Source: Streptomyces filamentosus (GTDB lineage: Bacteria; Actinomycetota; Actinomycetes; Streptomycetales; Streptomycetaceae). Taken from it: a stretch of DNA of 64,000 nucleotides. The notes under the pieces were generated by a model. The model was not told the DNA's origin and did not search any database. It worked only from the letters and a program-made list of their open reading frames with translations. Made by a program: the position numbers and the translations under genes. How positions within the stretch are numbered: position 1 is the stretch's first letter; each line of letters begins with the position of its first letter. This document shows, in pieces, positions 43,401-51,421 of the stretch. The DNA is taken from the NCBI RefSeq assembly GCF_014654895.1, contig NZ_BNBE01000001.1:868001-932000 (forward strand), written 5' to 3'.

Positions 43401-45086
43401 TCCCGGCGTGCGATCGAGGTGCGGATCGGGGGCACGGAGCACTGGGCGGCGATCGAGGACGCGGGCCGGCTGCGGGACGCGCTCGGCACGGCGCTGCCGG
43501 TCGGCGTGCCCGAGGCGTTCACCGAGCCGGTCAAGGACCCCCTGGGCGATCTCCTCGCCCGGTACGCCCGCACCCACGGTCCCTTGACCTCCTCGCAGGT
43601 CGCCGCCCGCTTCGGGCTCGGCGGCGCCGTCACCGACGGCGCCCTCCAGCGCCTCGCGGCGACCGGCCGGGTCGTCCAGGGCGAGTTCCACCCCTCGGGC
43701 ATCGGCCAGGAGTGGTGCGACGCCACCGTGCTGCGCCGGCTGCGCCGCCGCTCCCTGGCGGCCCTGCGGCACGAGCTGGAGCCGGTGCCCCCGGCGGCCC
43801 TCGCCACCTTCCTTCCCCAGTGGCAGCACCTGGGCGGCAGCGGGCTGCGCGGGATCGACGGCCTGGCCCGGGCGGTGGAGCAGCTCCAGGGCGCGCCGGT
43901 GCCGGCGTCGGCCCTGGAGCGGCTGGTGCTGCCGTCCCGGGTGCGGGACTACTCCCCGGCGATGCTCGACGAGCTGACCACCACCGGCGAGGTCGTCTGG
44001 GCCGGGGCGGGTTCCCTGCCGGGCAAGGACGGCTGGGTGTCGCTCTATCTGGCGGACGCGGCCCCGCTGCTGCTCCCGCCGCCGCATCCGCTGGAGCTCA
44101 CCGCGCTCCACGAGTCGGTGCTGACGGCGCTGGCGGGCGGGTACGGCCTGTTCTTCCGGCAGATCGCGGACCAGGTCCGGATCACCACCCATCCGGACGC
44201 CACCGACCCCCAGCTCGCCGACGCCCTGTGGGACCTGGCCTGGTCGGGCCGGCTCACCAACGACACGCTGGCGCCGCTGCGGGCCCTCCTCGGTTCGGGC
44301 CGCACGGCCGGCTCCACCGCGCACCGGGCCCGCCGCACGGTGCCGCGCGGACGTTTCGGGACGCCGGGCGCGACCCGTCCGGTCTCCCGCTCGGGCCCGC
44401 CGACGGTCTCGGGGCGGTGGGCGCTGCTGCCGCCCCCGGAGCCGGAGCCGACGCACCGGGCGCACGCGCTGGCCCGCACCCTCCTGGACCGGCACGGGGT
44501 GGTGACCCGCGGCGCGGTGGCGGCCGAGGGCGTCGAGGGCGGTTTCTCTGCGGTCTACCGGGTCCTGTCCGCCTTCGAGGACAGCGGCCAGGCCCGGCGC
44601 GGCTATGTGGTGGAGGGGCTGGGCGCGGCCCAGTTCGCGATGGACGGGGCCGTGGACCGGCTGCGGGCGGCGTCGACCGCGCGGGACCGGGGCGTGGAGG
44701 CGGCCGCGGGTCCGCGCGCGGTGGTGCTGGTCGCCGCCGATCCGGCGAACGCGTACGGGGCGGCGCTGCCGTGGCCGGAGCCGCCGACCGGGGCCGGTCA
44801 CAAGCCGGGCCGGAAGGCGGGCGCCCTGGTGGTGCTGGTCGACGGCGAGCTGACGCTGTACGTGGAGCGCGGCGGCAAGACGGTGCTGTCCTGGCCGGCG
44901 GAGCCGGACGACCCGGCCCTGACGGCGGCGGCCGGCGCCCTGGCCGAGGCCGCGCGGGCGGGCGCGCTGGGCACGGTCACGGTGGAGCGGATCAACGGCA
45001 CGGCGTCCCTGACCTCGCCCCTGGCCCGCCCGCTGGAGGCAGCCGGTTTCCTCGCCACCCCACGCGGCCTCCGGCTCCGCTCCTGA
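40440..45086 (+). CDS. lhr: Lhr-type large ATP-dependent helicase
   Basis: 1,548 aa. Full-length Lhr: superfamily-2 core with Walker A APTGSGKT (45-52), the DEVH box near 169, SATV (motif III) and the motif V/VI region (SSLELGIDMGAVD, QRVGRAGHQ), a winged helix and beta-barrel Lhr core, then a long C-terminal domain. A 3'-to-5' translocase that unwinds RNA:DNA and DNA duplexes; mycobacterial lhr is induced by DNA damage. ATG 40440 was chosen because the predicted transcript starts there; ATG 40431 would fall before it. Encoded upstream of nei, a second repair gene. Confidence 0.94.
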   Translation: MVTSALEDFSPATRGWFTGAFTAPTAAQEGAWRAIGAGSDVLVVAPTGSGKTLAAFLASLDRLASSPVPAEPRKRCRVLYVSPLKALAVDVERNLRSPLTGIRQEAVRLGLPEPDVRVGIRSGDTPAAERRSLAVKPPDILITTPESLFLMLTSAAREALSGVETVILDEVHAVAGTKRGAHLALTLERLDELLARPARRIGLSATVRPVDEVARFLSPNRRVEIVQPPSGKEFDLSVVMPVEDLGELGGSPASEGKEGGDRPSIWPHVEERIADLVQAHRSTIVFANSRRLAERLCNRLNEIAYERATGEPAPEGAPPAEIMAQSGAAKGAPPLLARAHHGSVSKEQRAQVEEDLKAGRLPAVVATSSLELGIDMGAVDLVVQVESPPSVASGLQRVGRAGHQVGAVSTGVVFPKYRGDLVQAAVVTERMRSGAIESLRIPANPLDVLAQQLVAMVSLDTWQVDDLLAVARRAAPFASLPESAFTGVLDMLAGRYPSDAFAELRPRVVWDRIAGTVTGRPGAQRLAVTSGGTIPDRGLFGVFLAGADPKRGGGRVGELDEEMVYESRVGDVFTLGTSSWRIEDITRDRVLVSPAPGVPGRLPFWKGDQLGRPLELGRAVGAFLRELGALGEDDARLRLASAGLDAWAADNVLAYLREQREACGHVPDDRTILVERFRDELGDWRVVVHSPFGAQVHAPWALALGARLSERYGMDAQVMHADDGIVLRLPDADLMDLDMGLDLLDHEPVGPGPRADAEYDADKAPVGAADTVFDKDEVARVVTDQVGGSALFASRFRECAARALLLPRRNPGKRTPLWQQRQRASQLLQVASEFGSFPIVLETVRECLQDVFDVPGLTELMGDIEARRVRLVEVTTTEPSPFARSLLFGYVAQFLYEGDSPLAERRAAALSLDARLLAELLGQAELRELLDPEVLAELERELQWLTEERRIKDPEGVADLLRVLGPLTGAELAARGAEEGWARELARSRRAIEVRIGGTEHWAAIEDAGRLRDALGTALPVGVPEAFTEPVKDPLGDLLARYARTHGPLTSSQVAARFGLGGAVTDGALQRLAATGRVVQGEFHPSGIGQEWCDATVLRRLRRRSLAALRHELEPVPPAALATFLPQWQHLGGSGLRGIDGLARAVEQLQGAPVPASALERLVLPSRVRDYSPAMLDELTTTGEVVWAGAGSLPGKDGWVSLYLADAAPLLLPPPHPLELTALHESVLTALAGGYGLFFRQIADQVRITTHPDATDPQLADALWDLAWSGRLTNDTLAPLRALLGSGRTAGSTAHRARRTVPRGRFGTPGATRPVSRSGPPTVSGRWALLPPPEPEPTHRAHALARTLLDRHGVVTRGAVAAEGVEGGFSAVYRVLSAFEDSGQARRGYVVEGLGAAQFAMDGAVDRLRAASTARDRGVEAAAGPRAVVLVAADPANAYGAALPWPEPPTGAGHKPGRKAGALVVLVDGELTLYVERGGKTVLSWPAEPDDPALTAAAGALAEAARAGALGTVTVERINGTASLTSPLARPLEAAGFLATPRGLRLRS

Positions 45087-45240
45087 CCCCGCCGAGGAGA
45101 CGGGCCCGACGCGGGAGACCGGACCTGCGCGGAGGACGGGCCCGGCGCAGGAGACCGACCCCACCGAGGAGACCGACCCGGTGCAGGACACCGACCCCAC
45201 CGAGGAAACCGGGCCGGCGCAGGAGACCGGACCCGCGTGG
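45087..45240 (+). repeat. 18-bp minisatellite between lhr and nei
   Basis: About 8.5 imperfect copies of an 18-bp unit (consensus near CCGGCGCAGGAGACCGAC). In the frame one base after that of lhr, it reads as repeated hexapeptides P-(A/T/V)-(Q/E/R)-(E/D/R)-T-(G/D), e.g. PAQETD, PTEETD, PVQDTD, PTEETG. There is no start or ribosome site dedicated to it. Confidence 0.85.
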
Positions 45241-45271
45241 TCCGAAGGAACGACCGTGAGGAGGCCGTCCC

Positions 45272-46090
45272 GTGCCCGAAGGAGACACCGTCTGGCAGGT
45301 CGCCCACCGGCTGCACGCCGCGCTGGCCGGGCGGGTGCTGACCCGCGCGGACCTGCGGGTGCCCCGTTTCGCGACCGCCGACCTCACCGGCCGCGCGGTG
45401 CTGGACGTCACCCCGCGCGGCAAGCACCTGCTGGCCCGGATCGAGGGCGGGCTCACCCTCCACTCGCATCTGCGGATGGAGGGCGCCTGGAAGGTGTACG
45501 CGACCGGGGAGCGCCCCCGGGGCGGCCCCGAGCACCAGATCCGGGCCGTCCTGGGGAACGGGGAGCACACCGCGTACGGCTACCGCCTGCCGGTCCTGGA
45601 GCTGCTCCGCACCGCCGAGGAGGACCGGGCGGTGGGGCACCTCGGCCCCGATCTGCTGGGCCCCGACTGGGATCCGGGGGAGGCGGTCCGCCGGCTCCTC
45701 GCCGATCCGGCCCGCCCCCTGGGCGAGGCGCTGCTGGACCAGCGCAACCTCGCCGGGATCGGGAACGTGTACAAGTCGGAGCTGGCGTTCCTCGCGGCCG
45801 TGACGCCGTGGCTGCCGGTCGGCGAGCTGGCGCCGGACGTCCCCGCCAGGCTGGCGGCGACCGCCCACCGTCTCCTGGAGGCGAACAAGGACCACCCCGA
45901 CCGGCGCACGACGACGACCCGCCACCCGGGCACCCGGCTGTACGTCTACGGCCGCGAGGGCCGTCCCTGTCTGCGCTGCGGGGGCGCCGTCCGCCGGGCG
46001 GAGCAGGGCGACCGGGTGTCCTACTGGTGTCCGGGCTGCCAGCGCGGCCCCGACCGGGCCGCCGGGAATCCCCGCCCGCCACACAATTGA
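45272..46090 (+). CDS. nei: Nei/Fpg-family DNA glycosylase-AP lyase
   Basis: 272 aa from GTG 45272 (AGGAGG 8 nt upstream). P2 and E3 of the N-terminal (V/M)PEGDT are the catalytic residues; the PEGDT form points to endonuclease VIII (Nei2-like) over Fpg. The H2TH region has LLDQRNLAGIGNVYKSE, and the C-terminal zinc finger is CLRCGG...YWCPGCQ. Removes oxidised bases. Its stop codon lies inside the operator-like dyad of the next gene. Confidence 0.9.
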   Translation: MPEGDTVWQVAHRLHAALAGRVLTRADLRVPRFATADLTGRAVLDVTPRGKHLLARIEGGLTLHSHLRMEGAWKVYATGERPRGGPEHQIRAVLGNGEHTAYGYRLPVLELLRTAEEDRAVGHLGPDLLGPDWDPGEAVRRLLADPARPLGEALLDQRNLAGIGNVYKSELAFLAAVTPWLPVGELAPDVPARLAATAHRLLEANKDHPDRRTTTTRHPGTRLYVYGREGRPCLRCGGAVRRAEQGDRVSYWCPGCQRGPDRAAGNPRPPHN

Positions 46091-46116
46091 CGATCCGTCA
46101 GATACGGTCGTACGGT
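46087..46116 (+). promoter_or_regulatory. Promoter of the SDR gene, leaderless mRNA
   Basis: TTGACG (46087-46092), 18-bp spacer, TACGGT (46111-46116), six nt to ATG 46123. No ribosome site between. Confidence 0.75.
46088..46100. promoter_or_regulatory. Operator-like dyad overlapping the SDR -35
   Basis: TGACG-ATC-CGTCA is a perfect 5+3+5 dyad that covers the -35 and the nei stop codon. It resembles operators of TetR-type repressors of catabolic genes; the repressor itself is not in the window. Confidence 0.55.
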
Positions 46117-46122
46117 CCCGCC

Positions 46123-46887
46123 ATGAGCCTCTCGGCGTACGACCTCACCGGCCGCACCGCCTTCGTGACGGGCGCCGCGAGCGGCATCGGCCGCGCGAGC
46201 GCGGTCCTCCTCGCCCGGGCGGGCGCGGCCCTGCACCTGGCGGACCGGGACGAGCCCGGGCTGAAGGAGACGGCGGCGCTGATCGCCCGCGAGGGCGGCA
46301 CCGCCGCCGTCCACCCGCTCGACGTGACCGACCGGCGGGCGCTCGCCGCCGCCGTGGACGCGGCGGGCCCCCTCCACGTCATGGCTGCGGTCGCCGGGAT
46401 CATGCACACCAGTACGGTCCTGGAGACCCGCGAGGAGGATCTCGACCGCGTCCTCTCCGTGAACTTCAAGGGCGTGCTGTACGCCTGCCAGGAGGCGGCC
46501 CGCTCGATGATCGCCTCCGGCACGCCGGGGTCGATCGTCACCATGGCCTCGGGCGCGATGGACACCGCGAGCCCCGGCCTGCTCTGCTACAGCGCCGCCA
46601 AGGCCGCCGTCGTCCAGCTCACCAAGACCCTCGCGGTGGAGGCGGGCCCGCACGGTATCCGGGTCAACGCGGTCGCGCCGGGCTGGATCCGCACGCCCAT
46701 GACGGACCGTCACGAGCCCGCCGCCCAGGAGCAGGCCGAGGCCGTGATGGCCCGTCACTCACCGCTGCGGCGGGTCGGCGAGGCCGAGGACGTCGCCCAC
46801 GCGGTCCTCCATCTCGCCTGCGACGCCTCCGCGTTCACGACGGGGCAGATCCTGCGCCCGAACGGCGGCGTCGCCATGCCCTGGTGA
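46123..46887 (+). CDS. Short-chain dehydrogenase/reductase
   Basis: 254 aa, classical SDR. TGAASGIG (cofactor loop), NNAG replaced by AVAGIMH, active-site Ser in SIVTMASGAM, Y-x-x-x-K in YSAAK, and PGWIRTPM. The NAG-type motif variant (VAG) is unusual but found in some active SDRs. ADRD after the second strand suggests NAD preference. The substrate is unknown. The 3' end overlaps the convergent small gene by 53 nt. Confidence 0.92.
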   Translation: MSLSAYDLTGRTAFVTGAASGIGRASAVLLARAGAALHLADRDEPGLKETAALIAREGGTAAVHPLDVTDRRALAAAVDAAGPLHVMAAVAGIMHTSTVLETREEDLDRVLSVNFKGVLYACQEAARSMIASGTPGSIVTMASGAMDTASPGLLCYSAAKAAVVQLTKTLAVEAGPHGIRVNAVAPGWIRTPMTDRHEPAAQEQAEAVMARHSPLRRVGEAEDVAHAVLHLACDASAFTTGQILRPNGGVAMPW

Positions 46888-47104
46888 GCCGGGCCCGGGT
46901 GAGGAGGGCGGGACGGGAGGAGGCGGCCACGTGCACCGGCAGCAGGCTCAGCCCCCAGCCTCCCGCGACCACGACCCCCTCCACCGGTCCGGTCTCACCC
47001 GGAACCAGCAGCAGGCGCAGCACCGCCCACCACCAGAGCCCCCCGGCCACCAGTCCGACCGCGATCAGCGGGAGCGTCACCAGCGGAACCCGTCGCCGTA
47101 CCAT
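46835..47104 (-). CDS. Small two-helix membrane protein
   Basis: 89 aa from ATG 47104 with AGGAGG at ideal distance, which is why I accept it despite a 53-nt antisense overlap with the SDR 3' end. Two hydrophobic segments (about 8-33, rich in Trp, and 43-60), then a basic Arg-rich tail. No family recognised. Confidence 0.65.
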   Translation of the reverse strand: MVRRRVPLVTLPLIAVGLVAGGLWWWAVLRLLLVPGETGPVEGVVVAGGWGLSLLPVHVAASSRPALLTRARLTRAWRRRRSGAGSAPS

Positions 47105-47359
47105 GGCCGCCTCCTGCGCTCGACGCTAGACCGGCAGGATCACCCTGCGGGAGGGCGCACCGGTGTCAGCTCCGGCGCGCACCCCGCGCGCGATCCGGCG
47201 GACGCCCCCGCGCGCGCAGTACCACGCACCCTCGGCGCCACCCCGGAGCCCACCGTCACGGGCCGCGTGGACGCGCGCCGCATCGACGCGCGCCCCGTGG
47301 ACCCTCTCGTCTCCCGCGGCCCGCTTCGCGGCGGCCGCCCGTATCGTCACGCCGGCCGC

Positions 47360-47830
47360 CTAGGCACTCTCCGCCTGGAACATCCACGCGTGCTTCTCAA
47401 GGTCGGCGGTGAGGGAGATGAGGATGTCCTGGCTGATGGGGTCGGGATCGCCGGTGGCGTCCACCCGTTCCCGCATCCGGGTGATGACGGCACCGAGCGA
47501 GGCCACCATGATCTGCACGGCCTCCGCGTCCTTGATCCAGCCCTCGGGCACCGTCCCGATCGCGCTGCTGGAAGCCACCGTCGCCGCGCGCCCGTCCGGG
47601 TTGACGCCGAGCGCCGAGGCCCGCTCGGCCACGGTGTCGGAGTGCAGACGGGCGGTGTCCACCACCTCGTCGAGCTGGAGGTGGACGGAGCGGAAGCGCG
47701 GCCCCACGACGTTCCAGTGCACCTGCTTGGCGACCAGTGCCAGGTCGACCAGGTCGACGAGGGCTCCCTGGAGGGCATTGCCGACCGTCTTGAGGTCGGC
47801 CTCGGACAGCGGGCTCTTCACGACAGACAT
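47360..47830 (-). CDS. dpsC: Dps-family DNA-protection ferritin
   Basis: 156 aa from ATG 47830 (GGAGAT upstream). Four-helix ferritin fold with the Dps ferroxidase ligands: H in KQVHWNVVGP, the H/D/E set in FRSVHLQLDEVVD, plus a short N-terminal tail. Stores iron and shields DNA. Place next to clgR/cinA fits the third streptomycete Dps (DpsC, SCO5756 from memory). Preceded by its own gap after a terminator, so transcribed separately from clgR. Confidence 0.9.
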   Translation of the reverse strand: MSVVKSPLSEADLKTVGNALQGALVDLVDLALVAKQVHWNVVGPRFRSVHLQLDEVVDTARLHSDTVAERASALGVNPDGRAATVASSSAIGTVPEGWIKDAEAVQIMVASLGAVITRMRERVDATGDPDPISQDILISLTADLEKHAWMFQAESA

Positions 47831-47955
47831 ACGGGTATCTCCAACCAGTCGTACGTTCCCCCCACCATGGCACGCCTGTCCGGAATCCGGCATCTCAAAC
47901 AAAACGCATGAAAAGCTAGACGCGGGGAAAGACCCGTGAGAGAGCCCGGAACGAC

Positions 47956-48001
47956 GGAGCCCCGGCCGGCACCCCGCACAGGGGGTGTCGACCGGGGCTC
48001 C
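47956..48001 (-). terminator. Terminator after clgR
   Basis: 20-bp stem GGAGCCCCGGCCGGCACCCC (47956-47975) with 47982-48001, one mismatch and one G-U, loop GCACAG. Begins 13 nt past the clgR stop. Confidence 0.85.
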
Positions 48002-48014
48002 GACCCGTTCGGAC

Positions 48015-48398
48015 TCAGGCGGCGACGACGTCCACGGCCTCCGCGGGCGCCTTGATGGTCACCCGCTCGGTGGGCACACCGGCCACCGACGTCACCGACA
48101 CCGAATTGAGCATCGGACGGACCGGTACGGGAACCGGTTCGCTCGACGCAGCCGACTCGGCCAGCTCGGCCAGGGACAGTTCGTCGCTCACTTCACGCAT
48201 GAGCTCGGACATCCGTACGTCCAGCGCGTCGCAGATCGCGGAGAGCAGCTCGGAGGAAGCCTCCTTCTGCCCCCGCTCCACCTCGGAGAGATAGCCGAGC
48301 GAGACTCGGGCGGACGAGGAGACTTCGCGCAGAGTACGGCCCTGGCGCTGGCGCTGCCGACGCAGCACGTCACCCAGCAGGCGACGGAGCAGAATCAT
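48015..48398 (-). CDS. clgR: XRE-family regulator ClgR (clp gene regulator)
   Basis: 127 aa from ATG 48398 with GGAGGG 8 nt upstream. Helix-turn-helix at about 18-70: [31 protein letters not shown] in part, the region conserved in ClgR. ClgR activates clpP/clpC and lon promoters. The C-terminus ends VDVVAA; a terminal Ala-Ala is the Clp-degradation signal known for ClgR, giving feedback. The cinA-clgR order is the same as in corynebacteria and mycobacteria. Confidence 0.88.
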   Translation of the reverse strand: MILLRRLLGDVLRRQRQRQGRTLREVSSSARVSLGYLSEVERGQKEASSELLSAICDALDVRMSELMREVSDELSLAELAESAASSEPVPVPVRPMLNSVSVTSVAGVPTERVTIKAPAEAVDVVAA

Positions 48399-48492
48399 CG
48401 GTGGCTCCCTCCTCGGACCGCGTAGCCGCATCCTTCACGCCCCACCGTACCGCCTCGCGCCGCGGCCGTGCGGGGAGCGATGTCGTGTTCAC

Positions 48493-49029
48493 TCAGGGCT
48501 GCAAACATCCATTCCCCCCGTTCTGTTCCGTATCCTGTGCCCGCGCATTTCCCGAGAGTTCTTCGTGCAACAGTTCCAGCGCGCTTCGCACGCTCTCTCT
48601 ACGGATTTCCGCGCGATCGCCGTTCAACCTCAACGACACCACTTTCCCCGCGGCGGCGCCTGTCGTGGCGGGTCCCGCGACGGCCACGTAGACCGTCCCG
48701 ACCGGCCGGCCGTCCTGGGGTTCGGGGCCCGCGACCCCGGTCGTCGACACCCCCCAGTCGGCGCCCAGCCGGTCCCGCACACCCCGCGCCATCTGCGCCG
48801 CGACCTCGGGATCCACCGCCCCGCGCGCGTCCAGCAGGTCGGCGTCCACCCCCAGCAGCCGGTGCTTGAGGGGGGTGGCGTACGCCGTCACGGAACCGAG
48901 GAACCCCCGGGACGCCCCGGGGACCCGGGTCAGCTCGGCGGCCACCAGGCCACCGGTGAGCGACTCGGCGGCGGCCACCGTCTGGCCGCGCTCCAGCAGG
49001 AGGGCGAGCACCCGGGCCGCGGTGCTCAT
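48493..49029 (-). CDS. cinA: CinA-family nicotinamide-nucleotide amidohydrolase (PncC domain)
   Basis: 178 aa, the C-terminal CinA domain only. AAAESLTGGLVAAELT (catalytic Ser/Lys region), GVSTTGVAGPEPQDGRPVGTVYVAVA are family hallmarks. Converts NMN to NaMN in pyridine salvage. ATG overlaps the pgsA stop (ATGA). A tail after residue 160 is rich in Asn/Gly (QNGGNGCLQP). Confidence 0.93.
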   Translation of the reverse strand: MSTAARVLALLLERGQTVAAAESLTGGLVAAELTRVPGASRGFLGSVTAYATPLKHRLLGVDADLLDARGAVDPEVAAQMARGVRDRLGADWGVSTTGVAGPEPQDGRPVGTVYVAVAGPATTGAAAGKVVSLRLNGDRAEIRRESVRSALELLHEELSGNARAQDTEQNGGNGCLQP

Positions 49030-49706
49030 CGCGCCGAAGCCTCCGACGCCTCCGCCCGGGCGGCCCGCTCGGCCGCGAGCCCCCGGCGCCTCAGTACGAC
49101 CGCCTGTCGCACATAATCCAGACCGGTGACGACGGTCAGCACGACCGCCACCGCCATCACCCAGAAGCGCAGCGTCGCCAGCGGGCCGGTGAGCATGAGC
49201 ACGTACATGCCGACCGCCGTGCCCTGGGCGAGCGTCTTCATCTTCCCGCCGCGGCTGGCCGGGATGACCCCGTGCCGGATCACCCAGAAGCGCATCAGCG
49301 TGATGCCCAGCTCACGGGCCAGGATCACCCCGGTGACCCACCAGGGCAGGTCGCCGAGGCCGGAGAGGCAGATCAGGCCGGCCGCCATGATCGCCTTGTC
49401 GGCGATGGGGTCGGCGATCTTCCCGAAGTCGGTGACCAGGTTGTACGTCCGGGCCAGGTGCCCGTCGAAGACGTCCGTGATCATGGCGACGGCGAAGGCC
49501 GCCCACGCCCAGGCCCGCCAGGCGGGGTCGTGACCGCCGTCCTGGAGGAGCAGTACCACGAAGGCCGGCACGAGGACGAGCCGGATCATGGTGAGGATGT
49601 TGGCGATGTTCCACACGCTGACGGGGTTCACGGCCACCGCGCCCAGCTTGCCGCGGGGCGCCGGCCTTCCGGTCCCGCCCGTCGCGGATGCCGGGACTCC
49701 GGTCAT
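49026..49706 (-). CDS. pgsA: CDP-diacylglycerol--glycerol-3-phosphate 3-phosphatidyltransferase
   Basis: 226 aa from ATG 49706 (GAGGAGG upstream, start overlapping the rimO stop as ATGA). The CDP-alcohol phosphotransferase motif DG-x2-AR-x8-G-x3-D-x3-D is exact (DGHLAR...GKIADPIAD). Six helices. Makes phosphatidylglycerophosphate for membrane phospholipids. Confidence 0.93.
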   Translation of the reverse strand: MTGVPASATGGTGRPAPRGKLGAVAVNPVSVWNIANILTMIRLVLVPAFVVLLLQDGGHDPAWRAWAWAAFAVAMITDVFDGHLARTYNLVTDFGKIADPIADKAIMAAGLICLSGLGDLPWWVTGVILARELGITLMRFWVIRHGVIPASRGGKMKTLAQGTAVGMYVLMLTGPLATLRFWVMAVAVVLTVVTGLDYVRQAVVLRRRGLAAERAARAEASEASAR

Positions 49707-51190
49707 CTGCCCACCTCCTCGACACACTCCGCCACGAGGTCGACGCCTTCGGTGCTCACGACCTTGGCCCTGACCATACGGCCCGGGGCCAGGTCGGGGC
49801 CCGCGCCACCACCGTCGACGAGGTAGACCTGCCCGTCCGTCTCCGGGGCCTGGTGGGCGGCGCGGCCGATCCAGCCGTCCTCCTCGTCCTCGGACTCCAC
49901 CAGTACCTCCAGCATCTCTCCGATCCGCTCCTCCGCGCGCTGCGCGGTGAGCTCCTCGGCGAGCCGGGAGAGGTGGGCGAGCCGCGCGTCCACGACCTCC
50001 TGGTCGAGCTTGTGCTCGTACGTGGCGGCCTCGGTGCCGTCCTCGTCGGAGTAGCCGAAGACGCCGATGGCGTCGAGGCGGGCGTGGGTGATGAAGCGTT
50101 CCAGCTCGGCGAAGTCGGCCTCGGTCTCGCCGGGGAAGCCGACGATGAAGTTGGAGCGGGCGCCGGCCGTGGGGGCCTTCTCGCGGATGGTGGCGAGCAG
50201 GTCGAGGAAGCGGTCGGTGTCGCCGAAGCGGCGCATCGCGCGCAGCACGTCGGGGGCGCTGTGCTGGAACGACAGGTCGAAGTAGGGCACGACCTTGTCG
50301 GTGGAGGTCAGCACGTCGATCAGGCCGGGACGCATCTCGGCCGGCTGGAGGTAGCTGACCCGGACGCGCTCGATGCCGTCGACGGCCGCGAGCTCGGGCA
50401 GCAGGCCCTCCAGGAGGCGGATGTCGCCGAGGTCCTTGCCGTACGAGGTGTTGTTCTCGGAGACCAGCATGATCTCCTTGACGCCCTGCTCGGCGAGCCA
50501 GCGGGTCTCGTTCAGCACGTCCGAGGGGCGGCGGGAGACGAAGCTGCCGCGGAAGGACGGGATGGCGCAGAAGGAGCAGCGGCGGTCGCAGCCGGAGGCC
50601 AGCTTCACGGAGGCGACGGGGCTGCGGTCGAGACGGCGGCGGAGCGGGGCGCGGGGGCCGGAGGCGGGCGCGAGGCCCTCGGGCAGGTCGCCGGGGACGT
50701 CCTGCGGCTCCTCGGCGGCTCCGTGGCCCGGGAGGGCGACCTCGGCGGCGGCCTGCTGGCGGTCGACCGGGGAGAGCGGGAGGAGCTTGCGGCGGTCGCG
50801 CGGGGTGTGCGCCTCGACGCTGCCGCCGCTGAGGATGGTCTGGAGGCGGTTGGAGATGTCGGCGTAGTCGTCGAAGCCGAGCACGCCGTCGGCCTCGGGG
50901 AGGGCGTCGGCCAGCTCCTTGCCGTAGCGCTCGGCCATGCAGCCGACCGCGACGACGGCCTGGGTCTTGCCGTGGTCCTTCAGATCATTGGCTTCGAGGA
51001 GGGCGTCGACGGAGTCCTTCTTGGCGGCTTCGACGAAGCCGCAGGTGTTGACGACGGCGACGTCTGCGTCCTCGGCGTTCTCGACGAGCTCCCAGCCGTC
51101 CGCTGCCAAGCGGCCTGCGAGCTCCTCCGAGTCCACCTCGTTACGGGCGCATCCGAGAGTGACAAGGGCGACGGTACGGCGTTCGGGCAT
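49703..51190 (-). CDS. rimO: Ribosomal protein uS12 methylthiotransferase
   Basis: 495 aa. Adds a methylthio group to Asp-88/89 of S12. Cluster cysteines C14 (LGCARN), C50 (NTCGF), C84 (GCMAER); radical SAM C201-C205-C208 (GCDRRCSFC); TRAM at the C-terminus. An insertion of ~45 residues (about 138-185, Pro/Glu/Ala-rich) separates the two domains, absent in E. coli RimO. TAGTCT (rc of 51198-51203) is 7 nt before ATG with no ribosome site: probably leaderless. Heads the rimO-pgsA-cinA unit. Confidence 0.95.
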   Translation of the reverse strand: MPERRTVALVTLGCARNEVDSEELAGRLAADGWELVENAEDADVAVVNTCGFVEAAKKDSVDALLEANDLKDHGKTQAVVAVGCMAERYGKELADALPEADGVLGFDDYADISNRLQTILSGGSVEAHTPRDRRKLLPLSPVDRQQAAAEVALPGHGAAEEPQDVPGDLPEGLAPASGPRAPLRRRLDRSPVASVKLASGCDRRCSFCAIPSFRGSFVSRRPSDVLNETRWLAEQGVKEIMLVSENNTSYGKDLGDIRLLEGLLPELAAVDGIERVRVSYLQPAEMRPGLIDVLTSTDKVVPYFDLSFQHSAPDVLRAMRRFGDTDRFLDLLATIREKAPTAGARSNFIVGFPGETEADFAELERFITHARLDAIGVFGYSDEDGTEAATYEHKLDQEVVDARLAHLSRLAEELTAQRAEERIGEMLEVLVESEDEEDGWIGRAAHQAPETDGQVYLVDGGGAGPDLAPGRMVRAKVVSTEGVDLVAECVEEVGR

Positions 51191-51197
51191 GGGCTCA

Positions 51198-51203
51198 AGA
51201 CTA
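51198..51203 (-). promoter_or_regulatory. Putative -10 of a leaderless rimO transcript
   Basis: TAGTCT on the minus strand, 7 nt before ATG 51190; a terminator upstream (51348-51388) implies rimO needs its own promoter. Confidence 0.55.
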
Positions 51204-51347
51204 CTTCGTCCCGGACGGCACCCGGTCGCTCAGGGTTCACCTGCGCGACGGAGGTCACACCCGACCCCTCCGTCACACGGGTCACATCTGTCATGTCCTT
51301 CTCACCGGGATGCGGGGCGGCGCTCCGGTCCGCCCCGGCTCGGACAC

Positions 51348-51388
51348 GGCGACGGCCCGCCGCGCGTCCTGCGCGGCGGGCCGTCGCC
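51348..51388. terminator. Perfect 18-bp-stem terminator after the RodZ-like gene
   Basis: GGCGACGGCCCGCCGCGC (51348-51365), loop GTCCT, exact complement 51371-51388. Confidence 0.9.
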
Positions 51389-51421
51389 CTGCCCTGTCCG
51401 TCGTCCGGCGCGGTCCGCGGT

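Noticed and set aside
45181..46122. Frame joining the minisatellite, a nei shadow and the SDR into a 568-aa protein
   Set aside because: The nei part is out of frame with a clear nei gene; SDR has its own promoter and ATG.
47105..47359. Small minus-strand frame between dps and the two-helix membrane protein
   Set aside because: Ala/Arg/Gly-rich, GTG start with no ribosome site; the stretch is simple GC-rich spacer with GACGCGCGCC repeats.
48399..48492. ClgR self-binding site upstream of clgR
   Set aside because: Only a partial CGCT-N5-CAC match; not enough to call.
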